A stretch of DNA of 64,000 nucleotides from Nitrospinae bacterium AH_259_B05_G02_I21 (GTDB taxonomy: Bacteria; JADFOP01), in assembly GCA_027717595.1 (NCBI GenBank), contig JALLOF010000004.1:1-64000 (forward strand), given 5' to 3'. This document shows positions 17,293-25,477 of the stretch, piece after piece. The translations under genes were made by a program, and so were the position numbers. Positions within the stretch are counted from its first letter, which is position 1, and each line of letters begins with the position of its first letter. The notes below the pieces were generated by a model. It ran no database searches. It was not told where the DNA came from and worked only from the letters and a program-made list of their open reading frames with translations.

Positions 17293-17709
17293 TTAGATAA
17301 GTTCCTCTATCTCGCAACCGAGGGCCTTGGCGACCTTTTCGAGCGTCGAGGCCCAGGGCCGATAGTCGGGCTTCTCTATCTTCGAGATGTAGGACTGCTT
17401 GACATCGAGCCGCTCGGCGAGTTGCTTCTGCGTGAGCCCCTTGGCTCGCCGGACATCCTTGATGTAGTTTCCCCACATCCGCTTCTTGACCTCGGCGTAG
17501 GGGATGAGGGCCCCCTCGGCCTCCTCGCGCCTCGCCTCCTGGAAGCGCGCGGCCGACATCAGATCCTGGACGAAGTCCTCCCAGGCCTCCTCGTCGATCA
17601 CGACCCCGGTCTTGCCCCAAAGGGTAATCCTGTCAAGGACGGGCGGGATGGGCAGCGCCTCGATGACGCCCCCGGAATCGGCCTTGGCCCCTTCTGTGGT
17701 GGTGCTCAT
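17293..17709 (-). CDS. XRE-family antitoxin, HigA-like
   Basis: The 138-residue protein has an unassigned N-terminal half and a C-terminal helix-turn-helix (about residues 80-135): IKDVRRAKGLTQKQLAERLD, then VKQSYISKIEKPDYRP. This is the Cro/C1 DNA-binding fold used by HigA-type antitoxins, which neutralise the partner toxin and repress their own operon. It lies 22 bases downstream of a RelE/ParE-fold toxin gene, in the toxin-first order typical of higBA. Confidence 0.82.
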   Translation of the reverse strand: MSTTTEGAKADSGGVIEALPIPPVLDRITLWGKTGVVIDEEAWEDFVQDLMSAARFQEARREEAEGALIPYAEVKKRMWGNYIKDVRRAKGLTQKQLAERLDVKQSYISKIEKPDYRPWASTLEKVAKALGCEIEELI

Positions 17710-17731
17710 GGCTATGCCCCCTGTCTTTGTG

Positions 17732-17998
17732 TTACATCCTCTCCTTAGTGCCGACGGCGACGATGGTGACGTGCCGCTTCTCGTCGTCCACCATCCACTC
17801 TACCCTGTGACGGCGTCCCAATCGCCCCCGGTACTCGTTTTTCCCAAGCTGGCGGAACCCCTTCATCTTCGGGCGCGGCTCGGTCTGCAACCGCTCTACC
17901 AATTTGTCGAGCCTGGTCTGGACATCCTGAGGGAGCCCGCCCGCTTGCTTGTCCGCCCGCTTGGTGAAGGCTACCGAGTACAGCTTTATTTCGCCCAT
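17732..17998 (-). CDS. RelE/ParE-superfamily toxin, HigB-like
   Basis: The 88-residue basic protein is of the right size for the fold. It has the helix pair LPQDVQTRLDKLVERLQ, the central MKGFRQLGKNEYRGRLGR strand and the closing HRVEWMVDDEKRHVTIVAV strands seen in RelE/HigB/ParE toxins. These cut ribosome-bound mRNA or inhibit gyrase. It precedes the XRE antitoxin gene. The promoter region upstream (18,000-18,060) is AT-rich with a short repeated tgatatt, a possible operator. Confidence 0.8.
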   Translation of the reverse strand: MGEIKLYSVAFTKRADKQAGGLPQDVQTRLDKLVERLQTEPRPKMKGFRQLGKNEYRGRLGRRHRVEWMVDDEKRHVTIVAVGTKERM

Positions 17999-18161
17999 CG
18001 TCTCCTCTGTTTACAATATAACTCTTATCGGTGATATTATCAACCCCTTTAGGCAAAAAGGGTGATATTTTTAGGGGGTAATTAAGGGGCCGGGTGAGCC
18101 GTCAATACGCCCCCTGGCAAGGGCCTGGACGATGGACGGCAAGGACATCGCCGAGTCCGCC

Positions 18162-18212
18162 TCAGGCGGATTGTCCCTGTCCGCAAAGACCAAAGGCCGG
18201 ACCTGCCTCAGG
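18162..18212. repeat. Short copy of the CTGTCCGC repeat
   Basis: The sequence ttgtccctgtccgcaaag, followed by accaaaggccggacctgcctcagg, repeats the end of the long repeat at 16,715-16,768 almost exactly. It lies in the gene-free interval 18,000-18,319 between the two toxin-antitoxin loci. Confidence 0.6.
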
Positions 18213-18319
18213 AGGGGATGAGGTCGTCGATCTCGCCCATCGGGAGGATGCCCCGTGTTCACCCGCCCCTTGAAGTGTGGTAGACTTACGTCTCCGCGCA
18301 GACTGATGGGGGACCAACG

Positions 18320-18541
18320 ATGGTGAAGCGCTTTACAGCGGCCATCTCGAAGGAGGAGGCCTGGTACGTCGCCCGGTGTGTGGAACTGGGCGTGGTGAGC
18401 CAGGGCAAGACCATCGAGGAGGCCCAGGCCAACCTCAAGGAGGCCGTCGAGCTCTACCTGGAAAGCTTCGGGACCGAAGACCTGCCTGAGACCACGGGCG
18501 AGGTGGTGCTCTACCCCCTTGAGGTCTCTTTGAGTGGCTAA
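18320..18541 (+). CDS. HicB-family antitoxin
   Basis: The 73-residue protein has the partial RNase H-like fold of HicB: the opening strand pair KRFTAAISKEEAWYVARCVE, then VVSQGKTIEEAQANLKEAVE and the closing YLESFG. HicB proteins bind and inhibit the HicA mRNA interferase. The stop overlaps by eight bases the start of a recognisable but truncated hicA, so this antitoxin has probably lost its partner. The ATG is preceded by a weak ribosome site. Confidence 0.82.
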   Translation: MVKRFTAAISKEEAWYVARCVELGVVSQGKTIEEAQANLKEAVELYLESFGTEDLPETTGEVVLYPLEVSLSG

Positions 18542-18611
18542 GTTTCCCGTCCTCTCCGGCAAAGCACTCATCGCCCGCTCCACCCTTCGAACCAACGTAA
18601 ATCCTTCGTAG
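18534..18611 (+). pseudogene. Truncated HicA toxin gene
   Basis: A GTG overlapping the end of hicB opens a frame encoding AKFPVLSGKALIA, the typical N-terminus of HicA (MAKLPVLSGKELIKAL type). After about 15 codons similarity stops, and the frame ends at a TAG inside the cgtagggacaggg start of a dispersed repeat. The catalytic histidine region of HicA is absent, so no toxin is made. Confidence 0.7.
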
Positions 18612-18723
18612 GGACAGGGTTTACCCCTGTCCGCATAGTCCAAAACCCGAGGGGCAATTTCTGATGAAATATGCCCCTTTCCCCTTCCAGGCCAAAGTTA
18701 ATATTTCCTGGGATAATCGTAAC
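18606..18723. repeat. Fused repeat copies: CTGTCC unit plus hairpin repeat copy C
   Basis: 18,606-18,640 is a diverged copy of the GGGACAGGG/CCCCTGTCCGC unit. 18,651-18,723 is the best-preserved copy of the hairpin repeat: GGGGCAATTTC-TGAT-GAAATATGCCCC forms the first stem (one bulge), and the 27-base core at 18,697-18,723 forms the second. The fusion lies exactly where hicA is cut off. Confidence 0.65.
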
Positions 18724-18809
18724 TAGGAAAAAATAGGTGGTGGGCTATTTTGACTATTTCACTTAGTATAAGAGATGTTTGGCATGAAATCTGACGTTGC
18801 GCGTCCAGG

Positions 18810-18998
18810 CTATTTCAGGCGCTGTACTTCATGAAGAATCTCACGTAGAAGAGCATGTATCCTAGAAAGGTCATTCTCCAAGGCGCTAGATAGGCAAGAT
18901 AAGCCATTGCTTACGTTCCACTCTACTGGATTCAACTCACGATTGATAAAGTTGTTGTTTTCGTCAAAATGCTCTCTGGCTTTAAAATAAGTGGACAT
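18810..18998 (-). CDS. Small acidic helical protein, unknown
   Basis: The 62-residue product starts MSTYFKAREHFDENNNF and ends in an amphipathic helix (NDLSRIHALLREILHEVQRL). The ATG has GGAAAGGGG at eight bases, a convincing ribosome site. No family is recognised. It is isolated between repeat copies and AT-rich like the other small accessory genes here, so it is likely acquired. Confidence 0.5.
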   Translation of the reverse strand: MSTYFKAREHFDENNNFINRELNPVEWNVSNGLSCLSSALENDLSRIHALLREILHEVQRLK

Positions 18999-19393
18999 GA
19001 TTCATTCCCCTTTCCAAGTTAGGATTTCTTCCATAGTCCAGATGTGGCGTGTAATGCCAGCTTCCATAGCGGGTGTGACCCTCAAACTAACATGAACCTG
19101 CCCAAAGTTGTACCACGCAAAGTGAAAACATCACGATGAAATCGCCCCTCATCGTCCTTGACCTCGGGGGGGAAAATAACCTCGAAACCTGACCCTCTCC
19201 GTCTACTAGCCGAGTTAGTATTTCCTGGCATAATCGAACCTGTTGACGGACCTCACAATCTCACGGCCCTCCAGTTTTCATAAAACCGCTAAAAAGTGTG
19301 TTTTATTTCCCTCAGGGATTAGGTAGAATGCGGGGAACATCACGAGAAGGCTAATCTCCCCTTTTCGCCAGATTGTTCTTGGAGGCGCAGATT
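18999..19393. other. Gene-free interval with repeat copy D
   Basis: This interval contains a half-copy (cacgatgaaatcgcccc) near 19,132 and a diverged 27-base repeat core at 19,214-19,240 (GTTAGTATTTCCTGGCATAA then TCGAACC). No gene is visible. Confidence 0.5.
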
Positions 19394-19939
19394 ATGAGAC
19401 CTGATAGAGGCGGGTCGTTCATCGATGCCTTGACTTTCTGCTTGGTCGTTGTCTTGGCTCTGTCGGTAGTTCTGACTCCGGCATGGGCAGAGGAGGCTGA
19501 GAGATATAATAGTGAAGGCGTAGGCCATTTTAATAAAGGCGATTATGATGCAGCCCTTGCCTCGTTCAAGGAGGCCATCCGCCTGAATCCGGACTTATTT
19601 CTTGCACACTACAACCTGGGTGTGACCTACGGAAAGAAGGGCCAGTGGGATGCCTCAACCGCCTCATTCAAAGAAGCTATTCGCCTGAAGCCGGACGATG
19701 CACGTGGGCACTTTAACCTGGGCGCGGTCTACGGAATGAAGGGCCAGTGGGATGCCTCAATCGACTCATTCAAGGAAGTCATTCGCCTGAAGCCGGACGT
19801 TGCTGTAGCGCACTACCGCCTCGGCAATGCCTACGTCGGGAAGGGCGACCGCAAAGCAGCACTGGTTGAGTACGAATGGTTGAAAACCCGGAATCCAAAC
19901 ATGGCGGAGGAGCTCCTTGCGAAGATTCCCCCTAAATAG
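19394..19939 (+). CDS. Exported TPR protein
   Basis: The 181-residue product has a hydrophobic export signal (about residues 10-32, ending PAWAEE) and then about three to four tetratricopeptide repeats. Successive units read YNSEGVGHFNKGDYDAALAS, YNLGVTYGKKGQWDAS, FNLGAVYGMKGQWDAS and YRLGNAYVGKGDRKAAL. TPR arrays are protein-binding scaffolds, here probably periplasmic. I chose the ATG at 19,394 because GGAGG lies eight bases upstream. Two central repeats are nearly identical at the DNA level, a sign of recent internal duplication. Confidence 0.75.
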   Translation: MRPDRGGSFIDALTFCLVVVLALSVVLTPAWAEEAERYNSEGVGHFNKGDYDAALASFKEAIRLNPDLFLAHYNLGVTYGKKGQWDASTASFKEAIRLKPDDARGHFNLGAVYGMKGQWDASIDSFKEVIRLKPDVAVAHYRLGNAYVGKGDRKAALVEYEWLKTRNPNMAEELLAKIPPK

Positions 19940-20096
19940 GGGCCATAAGGTCACTCGCCGGTAGTGTCGCTTTCACGATGAAACCTTATGTAAGGCCCTT
20001 AAATGAGGGGCGGCAGGGAGGGGTGCGAGGGATAAACCCAATAAGTCGGCCCATAAGCCGACACCGACAGAGAGTCGGAGCCTAAACGCAAAGACC

Positions 20097-20264
20097 ATGA
20101 CAAACAGATGGACGTACGAAAAGAAACTGCAAAATAACCCGACAGCCACCACAAAGCTGATATGCCTACGGTGTGAAGATCCCAAAGGGTTTGAGAGCTG
20201 GGGAAAAGCTAACCGTATATGTTATCCGTGCAGACTGAAGCTAGGATACCGTCAATTTGGGTAA
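20097..20264 (+). CDS. 55-residue zinc-ribbon protein
   Basis: A short frame starts MTNRWTYEKKLQNNPTATTK and encodes two CxxC pairs, LICLRCEDPK and NRICYPCRLK, separated by FESWGKA. This CLRC/ICxPC pattern is a common small zinc-ribbon family found in phages and mobile DNA. The ribosome site is weak. The only alternative reading of the region is a longer frame starting at 20,219 whose upstream part overlaps this gene. Confidence 0.55.
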   Translation: MTNRWTYEKKLQNNPTATTKLICLRCEDPKGFESWGKANRICYPCRLKLGYRQFG

Positions 20265-20305
20265 ATATGTCCCTATACTCAGCTATGTTAAATCTCAAGG
20301 CGATT

Positions 20306-20485
20306 ATGACTAACTTAAACAACGAAATCGGACTGTGCCACCACTGCCATGAACCCATCTGGGAGAACGATAGCTACGTCCAGAGGGGCAGCCTGGAAGG
20401 CAATGAGATAGAGCAATACCACGTCCCATGCTTCAGAGAGGTGGAGTCTAAGGGGGAGCATGGATTGATGATGCGACATGAATGA
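20306..20485 (+). CDS. Small LIM-like zinc-finger protein
   Basis: The 59-residue product has CHHCHEPIWEND and YHVPCFREVE, a C-x2-C then H-x2-C metal site. It resembles the zinc protein encoded at 34,063-34,293 in the island. I chose the internal ATG at 20,306 (AAGGCG upstream) because the longer frame from 20,219 overlaps the neighbouring zinc-ribbon gene. DNA or protein binding is the likely role; no partner is known. Confidence 0.5.
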   Translation: MTNLNNEIGLCHHCHEPIWENDSYVQRGSLEGNEIEQYHVPCFREVESKGEHGLMMRHE

Positions 20486-20691
20486 AACATTGAAATGGGC
20501 CATTTACAATTTCTGCTGACTCAACTACATAATCGCCAATCTCAAAACATATGCTTAAAAGATAGAGATGACTTCCTGCGCTGGTTTTTGGGTGAAAAAG
20601 TTGTATAAAAAATGCTATAACTTGTGCACCGGCAAACCGAGTAACAGATTTCGCACAAAATTGGGGGTGGGCCAGGAAGGAGGTTGGGATT

Positions 20692-21126
20692 ATGTCAACC
20701 GTTGAGGAAGGCCGCACGGTGGTGTTCCACTACACCGGCATATTGGCCGATGGGGAGGTTTTCGATTCCTCCCGCGAGCGAAGTCCCATGGAGGTCCAGA
20801 TAGGCGCGGGCCAGATTATCCCCGGCTTCGAGTCCGGTGTCATGGGCATGGAGGTGGGAGAGACTCGCACCTTCACCATCGCCCCGAAGGACGCCTACGG
20901 CGAGCACGACGAGGACCTCTGGCAACGGGTGGAGAAGGAGCGGCTCCCCGATCCCGAGTCCGTAGAGGTGGGCAAGACGTTTCAGTTTCCCTTGGGCGAG
21001 GGCCGCACTGTTTCTGGCATCGTAATTCAGGTGGGGGAAGAGGATGTCCTATTGGACCTCAACCATCCCCTGGCGGGGAAGGAACTCACCTTCGAGGTCG
21101 AGTGCCTAGAGATCAGGAACAGCTAG
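20692..21126 (+). CDS. FKBP-type peptidyl-prolyl isomerase, SlyD-like
   Basis: The 144-residue protein has the SlyD arrangement: FKBP half (VVFHYTGILADGEVFDSS), the IGAGQIIPGFESGVMGMEVG turn, an inserted flap domain (about 70-120, FTIAPKDAYGEHDEDL onward), then the closing strand ELTFEVECLEI. Such enzymes catalyse proline isomerisation and act as chaperones in the cytoplasm. The His-rich metal-binding tail of E. coli SlyD is absent. GGAGG precedes the ATG. It stands alone between accessory intervals. Confidence 0.88.
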   Translation: MSTVEEGRTVVFHYTGILADGEVFDSSRERSPMEVQIGAGQIIPGFESGVMGMEVGETRTFTIAPKDAYGEHDEDLWQRVEKERLPDPESVEVGKTFQFPLGEGRTVSGIVIQVGEEDVLLDLNHPLAGKELTFEVECLEIRNS

Positions 21127-21163
21127 TCCCGAAGGTTAAGATCGTCCCATCTCACCGTAACTG

Positions 21164-21390
21164 ACGGTATCACTTACACGATGAAATAGTAACTTACTCA
21201 CTTCCTAGCCAAGTATCATATTTCGGTGAAATAGACACTTTGATGCGCCTCGCGCGCAGAATCTTGCATGCATTTAGCAATGCGCCGCCTTGGTGCGCCC
21301 ATTCGCAACACCCCTCGCGCCAGCGCAACAAGCTGCAGCGCAGCGCGAGGCGTGGAGCTTAGCGTTGCGGTTGCGGTAGAGTAAGGGTAG
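21164..21390. repeat. Hairpin-repeat half-copy and GC-rich palindrome cluster
   Basis: 21,175-21,232 carries cacgatgaaatagtaactta and a degenerate core (agtatcatatttcggtg). A GC-rich segment follows with a perfect ten-base inverted repeat, CGCCTCGCGC at 21,246-21,255 and GCGCGAGGCG at 21,343-21,352, plus an internal CCTCGCGC that can also pair with the right arm. No gene is visible. Confidence 0.5.
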
Positions 21391-21397
21391 GTTGCCA

Positions 21398-21754
21398 CTA
21401 GGACTTCTGTTTCTTAATCAATGTCTGATCCCGTACCCTGTCTTTTACTTTAAGGATTGCTTTGCGCCCATCCTCTAATTCCTGTATCGCTAGTTCCCAC
21501 CCTTCGAGGTCAAGCTTTCTGGCCAAGTTATCATCGGTACACCATCTAACCATATAACCTTCGGCCTCAAGCTGTTGCTGGAGGTCAGAGTCTGAGGGAT
21601 ATTTGAGGTCGACCCACTTGGTTTCGGGCATTTCCACGCGTCTATGGGTAGGCCCTCGCCATGTTCGCCTTGACAGTTTCAATATTTTATCCCAGAAGAA
21701 CCAGAGAGCAGCGAGCCCGCCAAGGAGGGTCGCAAATGCAAGAACAAATCCCAT
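21398..21754 (-). CDS. Single-span membrane protein, unknown
   Basis: The 118-residue product has an N-terminal membrane helix (LAFATLLGGLAALWFFW, about residues 5-21), a basic stretch, then a soluble domain with WVDLKYPSDSDLQQQLEAEG and LDLEGWELAIQELEDGR. I do not recognise it. It lies leftward between two rightward or unrelated units and has AT-rich composition like the surrounding accessory DNA. Confidence 0.55.
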   Translation of the reverse strand: MGFVLAFATLLGGLAALWFFWDKILKLSRRTWRGPTHRRVEMPETKWVDLKYPSDSDLQQQLEAEGYMVRWCTDDNLARKLDLEGWELAIQELEDGRKAILKVKDRVRDQTLIKKQKS

Positions 21755-21888
21755 AGTTTGGTACTTAGAGTAAGAGTCTTAATACTTGAATGATCAGCTT
21801 GGCTTGAAGGTGCCGTTTGCTCTCAGTATGAATCTTATTTAGCTATTTCTCAACAAGGAAAGGAAGGTAGAGCCTCTGCATGGCAAGC

Positions 21889-22689
21889 CTACAACAACTT
21901 CATATGCTCCAAACACGGCATGTTGCGCCGCAGCGTCCGGAGGTGGTCGAGGTCGATCTCGGCCGTGATGACGCCCTCGCCGTCGGGCGCCTGGGCGAGG
22001 ACGAGGCCCCACGGGTCGATGATCAGGCTTCGGCCGTAGCTGGCGCGGCGCTCGGAGTGGCGGCCGAACTGGGCCGGGGCGATGACGTAGGCCTGGTTCT
22101 CGATGGCGCGGGCCCGAAGGAGCGCCTCCCAGTGATCCTTGCCCGTGTGGGGCAAAAAGGCGCTCGGGACGGTGAGCAGCTCCGCGCCGGCCCGGGCGAG
22201 CCTCCGGTAGAGCTCCGGGAAGCGGAGATCGTAGCAGACCGTGAGGCCCACGACGCAGGCGGGCGTCTTGGCTGTGACCACCTCGCCGCCGGCCTCCACG
22301 GCCTTCGATTCCTTCAGCTCCACGACCCCCGGCACGTCGACGTCGAAGAGGTGGATTTTGCGGTAGAAGGCGAGGGTCTGGCCGTCGGGGCCGAGCAGGA
22401 CCGAGGTGTTGTAGGTCTTCTCGCTCTCCGGGATGGCCTCGGGGATGGAGCCCAACAGCAACGTCACGGCGAGCTCGCGGGCGAGGCCGCCAAATCGGGC
22501 CACCAGCTCCCCATCGAGGCCTGTGCGGAAGGCCGCCACCTCCCCTTCGACCTTGAAATAAGAGAAGTTCTCCGGCAGGGCGACGAGGGAGGCCCCGCCT
22601 CGGGCCGCCTCGCGCACCAGGCTCTCGCTCAGGGCCAGGTTGGCCTCGACCTCCTGGGTGCTGGTCATCTGGACGGCGGCGACCCTCAT
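21889..22689 (-). CDS. Carbon-nitrogen hydrolase, Nit-type (nitrilase family)
   Basis: The 266-residue protein has the complete Glu-Lys-Cys triad of the superfamily: Glu40 (VALPENFSYF), Lys111 (FYRKIHLFDVD) and Cys152 (TVCYDLRFPELYR). The CYDLRFPELYR form and length fit the Nit1/Nit2 branch, which hydrolyses deaminated glutathione or omega-amides, a metabolite-repair role. The exact substrate is inferred. The ATG at 22,689 follows AAGGAGGC. It is monocistronic, and a tatatatcat segment upstream could be its -10 region. Confidence 0.9.
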   Translation of the reverse strand: MRVAAVQMTSTQEVEANLALSESLVREAARGGASLVALPENFSYFKVEGEVAAFRTGLDGELVARFGGLARELAVTLLLGSIPEAIPESEKTYNTSVLLGPDGQTLAFYRKIHLFDVDVPGVVELKESKAVEAGGEVVTAKTPACVVGLTVCYDLRFPELYRRLARAGAELLTVPSAFLPHTGKDHWEALLRARAIENQAYVIAPAQFGRHSERRASYGRSLIIDPWGLVLAQAPDGEGVITAEIDLDHLRTLRRNMPCLEHMKLL

Positions 22690-22929
22690 ATCTGCCTCCT
22701 TTTGCCTACTTAAGCGGCACGGGGCTATATATCATACATTCCCTCGAAAAACAAGGGGTTTAGCCCATCCGGGGGCGCCCGGATCGTTGCAATTCCGCCT
22801 CTTTTCTCCCATATTTAGAAATGAGAGAGACGACCGAACTTTTTGGCCCCCCCCCTGGGTCTAAAGGGCCAGAAGAGAGAGGGTGTTTATTTACCAGGTT
22901 CAAGGGGAAAGCCCCCAAGGAGTTAAGGA

Positions 22930-23205
22930 ATGCGCAAGGAAGACCTGAGAAACCGCGGTCTTGTAAGGCTCCTCAAAGAGACCGATTACGACTCCCCCTC
23001 GCTGAGCTCGGCCATTGAGATTTCCATGCTGGACGCCCGCACCGAGCGCCAGCTGGTGGGGCTGCTCAAGGAGACGGTCGACGACCTGATCGAAGAGCTG
23101 GAGGAAGATCTGGAGGAGGCTCGACGCTTCCAGGAGGATGCCTCCAAGGTCAAGATCCGCCGCCCATCGCGCCAGCGCGCCGCCGTCGGAGAAGGGGTGG
23201 CCTGA
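22930..23205 (+). CDS. Conserved-looking small helical protein, unknown
   Basis: The 91-residue product starts MRKEDLRNRGLVRLLKETDY, has a long acidic helix (DDLIEELEEDLEEARRF) and a basic tail. The ATG has AAGGAG at seven bases. GC-rich codon use matches the core genome, and a strong terminator follows at 23,231-23,259, so it is a genuine single-gene unit. No family is recognised and no motif suggests enzyme activity. Confidence 0.65.
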   Translation: MRKEDLRNRGLVRLLKETDYDSPSLSSAIEISMLDARTERQLVGLLKETVDDLIEELEEDLEEARRFQEDASKVKIRRPSRQRAAVGEGVA

Positions 23206-23230
23206 GAGCCTTTTTGTCCCGGACTGGTGG

Positions 23231-23259
23231 AGCCCCCCCTGCCTTTGGCAGGGGGGGCT
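23231..23259 (+). terminator. Strong hairpin terminator
   Basis: Thirteen perfectly paired bases (AGCCCCCCCTGCC and GGCAGGGGGGGCT) enclose a TTT loop and are followed by CTTGTTTGG. It sits 26 bases after the preceding stop and 83 bases before recG. Confidence 0.75.
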
Positions 23260-23341
23260 CTTGTTTGGCCCGGCGCACGCCCTTCGTTGACTCCGCCGCC
23301 AGCCCACGGTAGCATGGCCCAACCCGAGCCCGGAGGGCCGC

Positions 23342-25477
23342 GTGACCACCCCCGAGGACATCCGCCACGCCCAACCCCTCGATAGCCTATCCATCCAGTA
23401 CATCAAGGGGGTGGGGCCCCGCCGGGCGGCTCTCTTTCGCAAAAAGGGCATCTCGACCGTCGAAGACGCGCTCTTCTTTCTCCCCTACGCCTACGAGGAC
23501 CGCCGAGCGCTGAAGGCCATCGCCGACCTTGAGGTGGGCGCCCTGGAGACCTTCGTCGGCAGCATCTTCGCCGCCGGGCCGAGCCGAACCCGCCGGGGGC
23601 GCCTCTACCAGATAATTGTCGGGGATGAGACGGGCCGGATCGCCTGCAAGTGGTTCCGCTTCAAGGATGCGTATTTCGCGAACCGCTTCGGCCCGGGCCA
23701 GCGGGTGGTGGTGAGCGGACGGGTGGGGACCTACGGGCTGCACAAGGAGCTCCACCACCCGGACATCGAGCCGCTCGACGAAGACGACGATGCCTCGGAG
23801 TGGCTCCACGGCGGCCGCCTCGTCCCCAAGTACTCGGCCACCGAGGGGCTCTCAGCCAAGCTCCTTCGCTCCATCATGGACAACGTGGTGGAGGGCTACG
23901 CCGACCAGGTGGAGGAAATCTTCTCCAGCGAGCTGAGGCGCGAGCACGGCCTGCTGCCTCTGAGCGAGGCGGTAAAGACGCTCCATCGGCCGGGCGATGA
24001 GGAGGATCTGGAGGCGCTGAACAGAGGCACCCACCCGGCCCACCGCCGGATCGTCTTCCAGGAGCTTTTCCTGCTCGAGCTCGGCCTGGCCCGGCGGCGC
24101 GAAGCCACGCAGCGTGAGGCCCGCTCGGTCACCTACACGGGCGCGAGCGCGCTCAGGCGCCGGCTGCTCGATAGCCTCCCGTTCGCTCTCACGGGGGCCC
24201 AGCGGCGGGTCATCGAGGAGATAGACGCCGATTTGCGCGGCCCGCACCCCATGAACCGGCTCCTGCAGGGGGACGTCGGATGCGGCAAGACCGTCGTGGC
24301 GCTGGCCGCCGCATGCCCCGTCCTGGAGCGCGGCCGCCAGGTGGCCTTCATGGTGCCTACCGAGATCCTCGCCGAGCAGCACACCCGCACGCTGGGCCGC
24401 CTCGTCGAGCCCCTGGGGGTCCGGATGGGCCTGCTCACGAGCGCGACGAAAGGCTCCGAGCGCCGGGGCCTGCTGGAGGCGGCCGCCGACGGCAGCCTCC
24501 AGCTCGTCGTTGGGACCCACGCCCTCATCCAGGAGGGCGTGGACTTCGCCGCCCTCGGGCTCGCCATCATCGACGAGCAGCACCGCTTCGGCGTCCTCCA
24601 GCGAGCGACCCTGCGCCAGAAGGGCTACACCCCGGACGTTCTGGTGATGACCGCCACCCCCATCCCGCGGACCATGGCGCTGACCGTCTACGGCGACCTC
24701 GACTGCTCGGTCATCGACGAGCTCCCACCGGGCCGGGGACCGATCGAGACCCGCATGGTGAGCGTGAATCGGAGAGACGAAGCCCATGCCCTCATCCGGC
24801 GGGAGGTCGCAGCCGGGCGCCAGGCCTACATCGTCTACCCCCTGGTTGAGGAAAGCGAGGCCCTCGATCTCCAGGCTGCGACAGCCATGTACGAAGAGCT
24901 CCGTGGCGGGCCGTTCGCCGATGTGGCCGTCGACCTCCTCCACGGACGGATGAAGGCCGAGGATAAGGAGTCGGTCATGCGGCGGTTCTCAGCCGGGGAG
25001 ACCTCCGTTCTGGTCTGCACCACCGTCATCGAGGTGGGGGTGGACCAGCCCAACGCCTCGCTCATGCTCATCGAGCACGCCGAGCGGTTCGGCCTGGCGC
25101 AGCTCCACCAACTCAGGGGCCGTGTGGGGCGCGGGCCCTACCCGTCGCACTGCCTGCTGGTGGCCCACTACCCGCTGAGCGAGGATGCCCGAGCCCGCCT
25201 GGCCGTCATGGCGCAAACCACCGACGGATTCGTCATCGCCGAGAAAGACCTGGAGCTTCGAGGGCCGGGCGAGCTGGTCGGGACCCGCCAGTCGGGTCTG
25301 CCCGAGCTCAGGTTCGCCAACCTGGTTCGGGACCAGCAGGTGCTGGAGGAGGCACGCCGGGCGGCGTTCGCCTTCCTGGCAGAGGACCCCGCCCTGGAGC
25401 GGAGCGACCATCAGGCGATGAAGCGCGCCTTCCAGCGCCAGTGGTCGGATAAGGTGGGTTTGCTCGAGGTCGGCTAG
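23342..25477 (+). CDS. recG: ATP-dependent DNA helicase RecG
   Basis: The 711-residue helicase reverses stalled replication forks and unwinds recombination intermediates. The N-terminal wedge/OB domain (about 60-150) is followed by helicase motifs: Walker A GDVGCGKT (310-317), motif II DEQH (411-414), motif III TATPIPRT, and the C-terminal VGVDQPNASLMLIEHAERFG and QLRGRVGR motifs. The start is a GTG at 23,342 directly after a purine-rich stretch. Its stop overlaps by a few bases the stop of the convergent SPOR gene. Confidence 0.96.
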   Translation: MTTPEDIRHAQPLDSLSIQYIKGVGPRRAALFRKKGISTVEDALFFLPYAYEDRRALKAIADLEVGALETFVGSIFAAGPSRTRRGRLYQIIVGDETGRIACKWFRFKDAYFANRFGPGQRVVVSGRVGTYGLHKELHHPDIEPLDEDDDASEWLHGGRLVPKYSATEGLSAKLLRSIMDNVVEGYADQVEEIFSSELRREHGLLPLSEAVKTLHRPGDEEDLEALNRGTHPAHRRIVFQELFLLELGLARRREATQREARSVTYTGASALRRRLLDSLPFALTGAQRRVIEEIDADLRGPHPMNRLLQGDVGCGKTVVALAAACPVLERGRQVAFMVPTEILAEQHTRTLGRLVEPLGVRMGLLTSATKGSERRGLLEAAADGSLQLVVGTHALIQEGVDFAALGLAIIDEQHRFGVLQRATLRQKGYTPDVLVMTATPIPRTMALTVYGDLDCSVIDELPPGRGPIETRMVSVNRRDEAHALIRREVAAGRQAYIVYPLVEESEALDLQAATAMYEELRGGPFADVAVDLLHGRMKAEDKESVMRRFSAGETSVLVCTTVIEVGVDQPNASLMLIEHAERFGLAQLHQLRGRVGRGPYPSHCLLVAHYPLSEDARARLAVMAQTTDGFVIAEKDLELRGPGELVGTRQSGLPELRFANLVRDQQVLEEARRAAFAFLAEDPALERSDHQAMKRAFQRQWSDKVGLLEVG

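Noticed and set aside
18071-18643. 190-codon leftward frame
   Set aside because: It is antisense to hicB, the hicA remnant and repeat copies, so it is a shadow frame.
24280-24849. Long overlapping frames inside recG, thrS, nrdJ and other GC-rich genes
   Set aside because: High third-position GC creates long shadow frames; the real products are full-length family members in the other frame.
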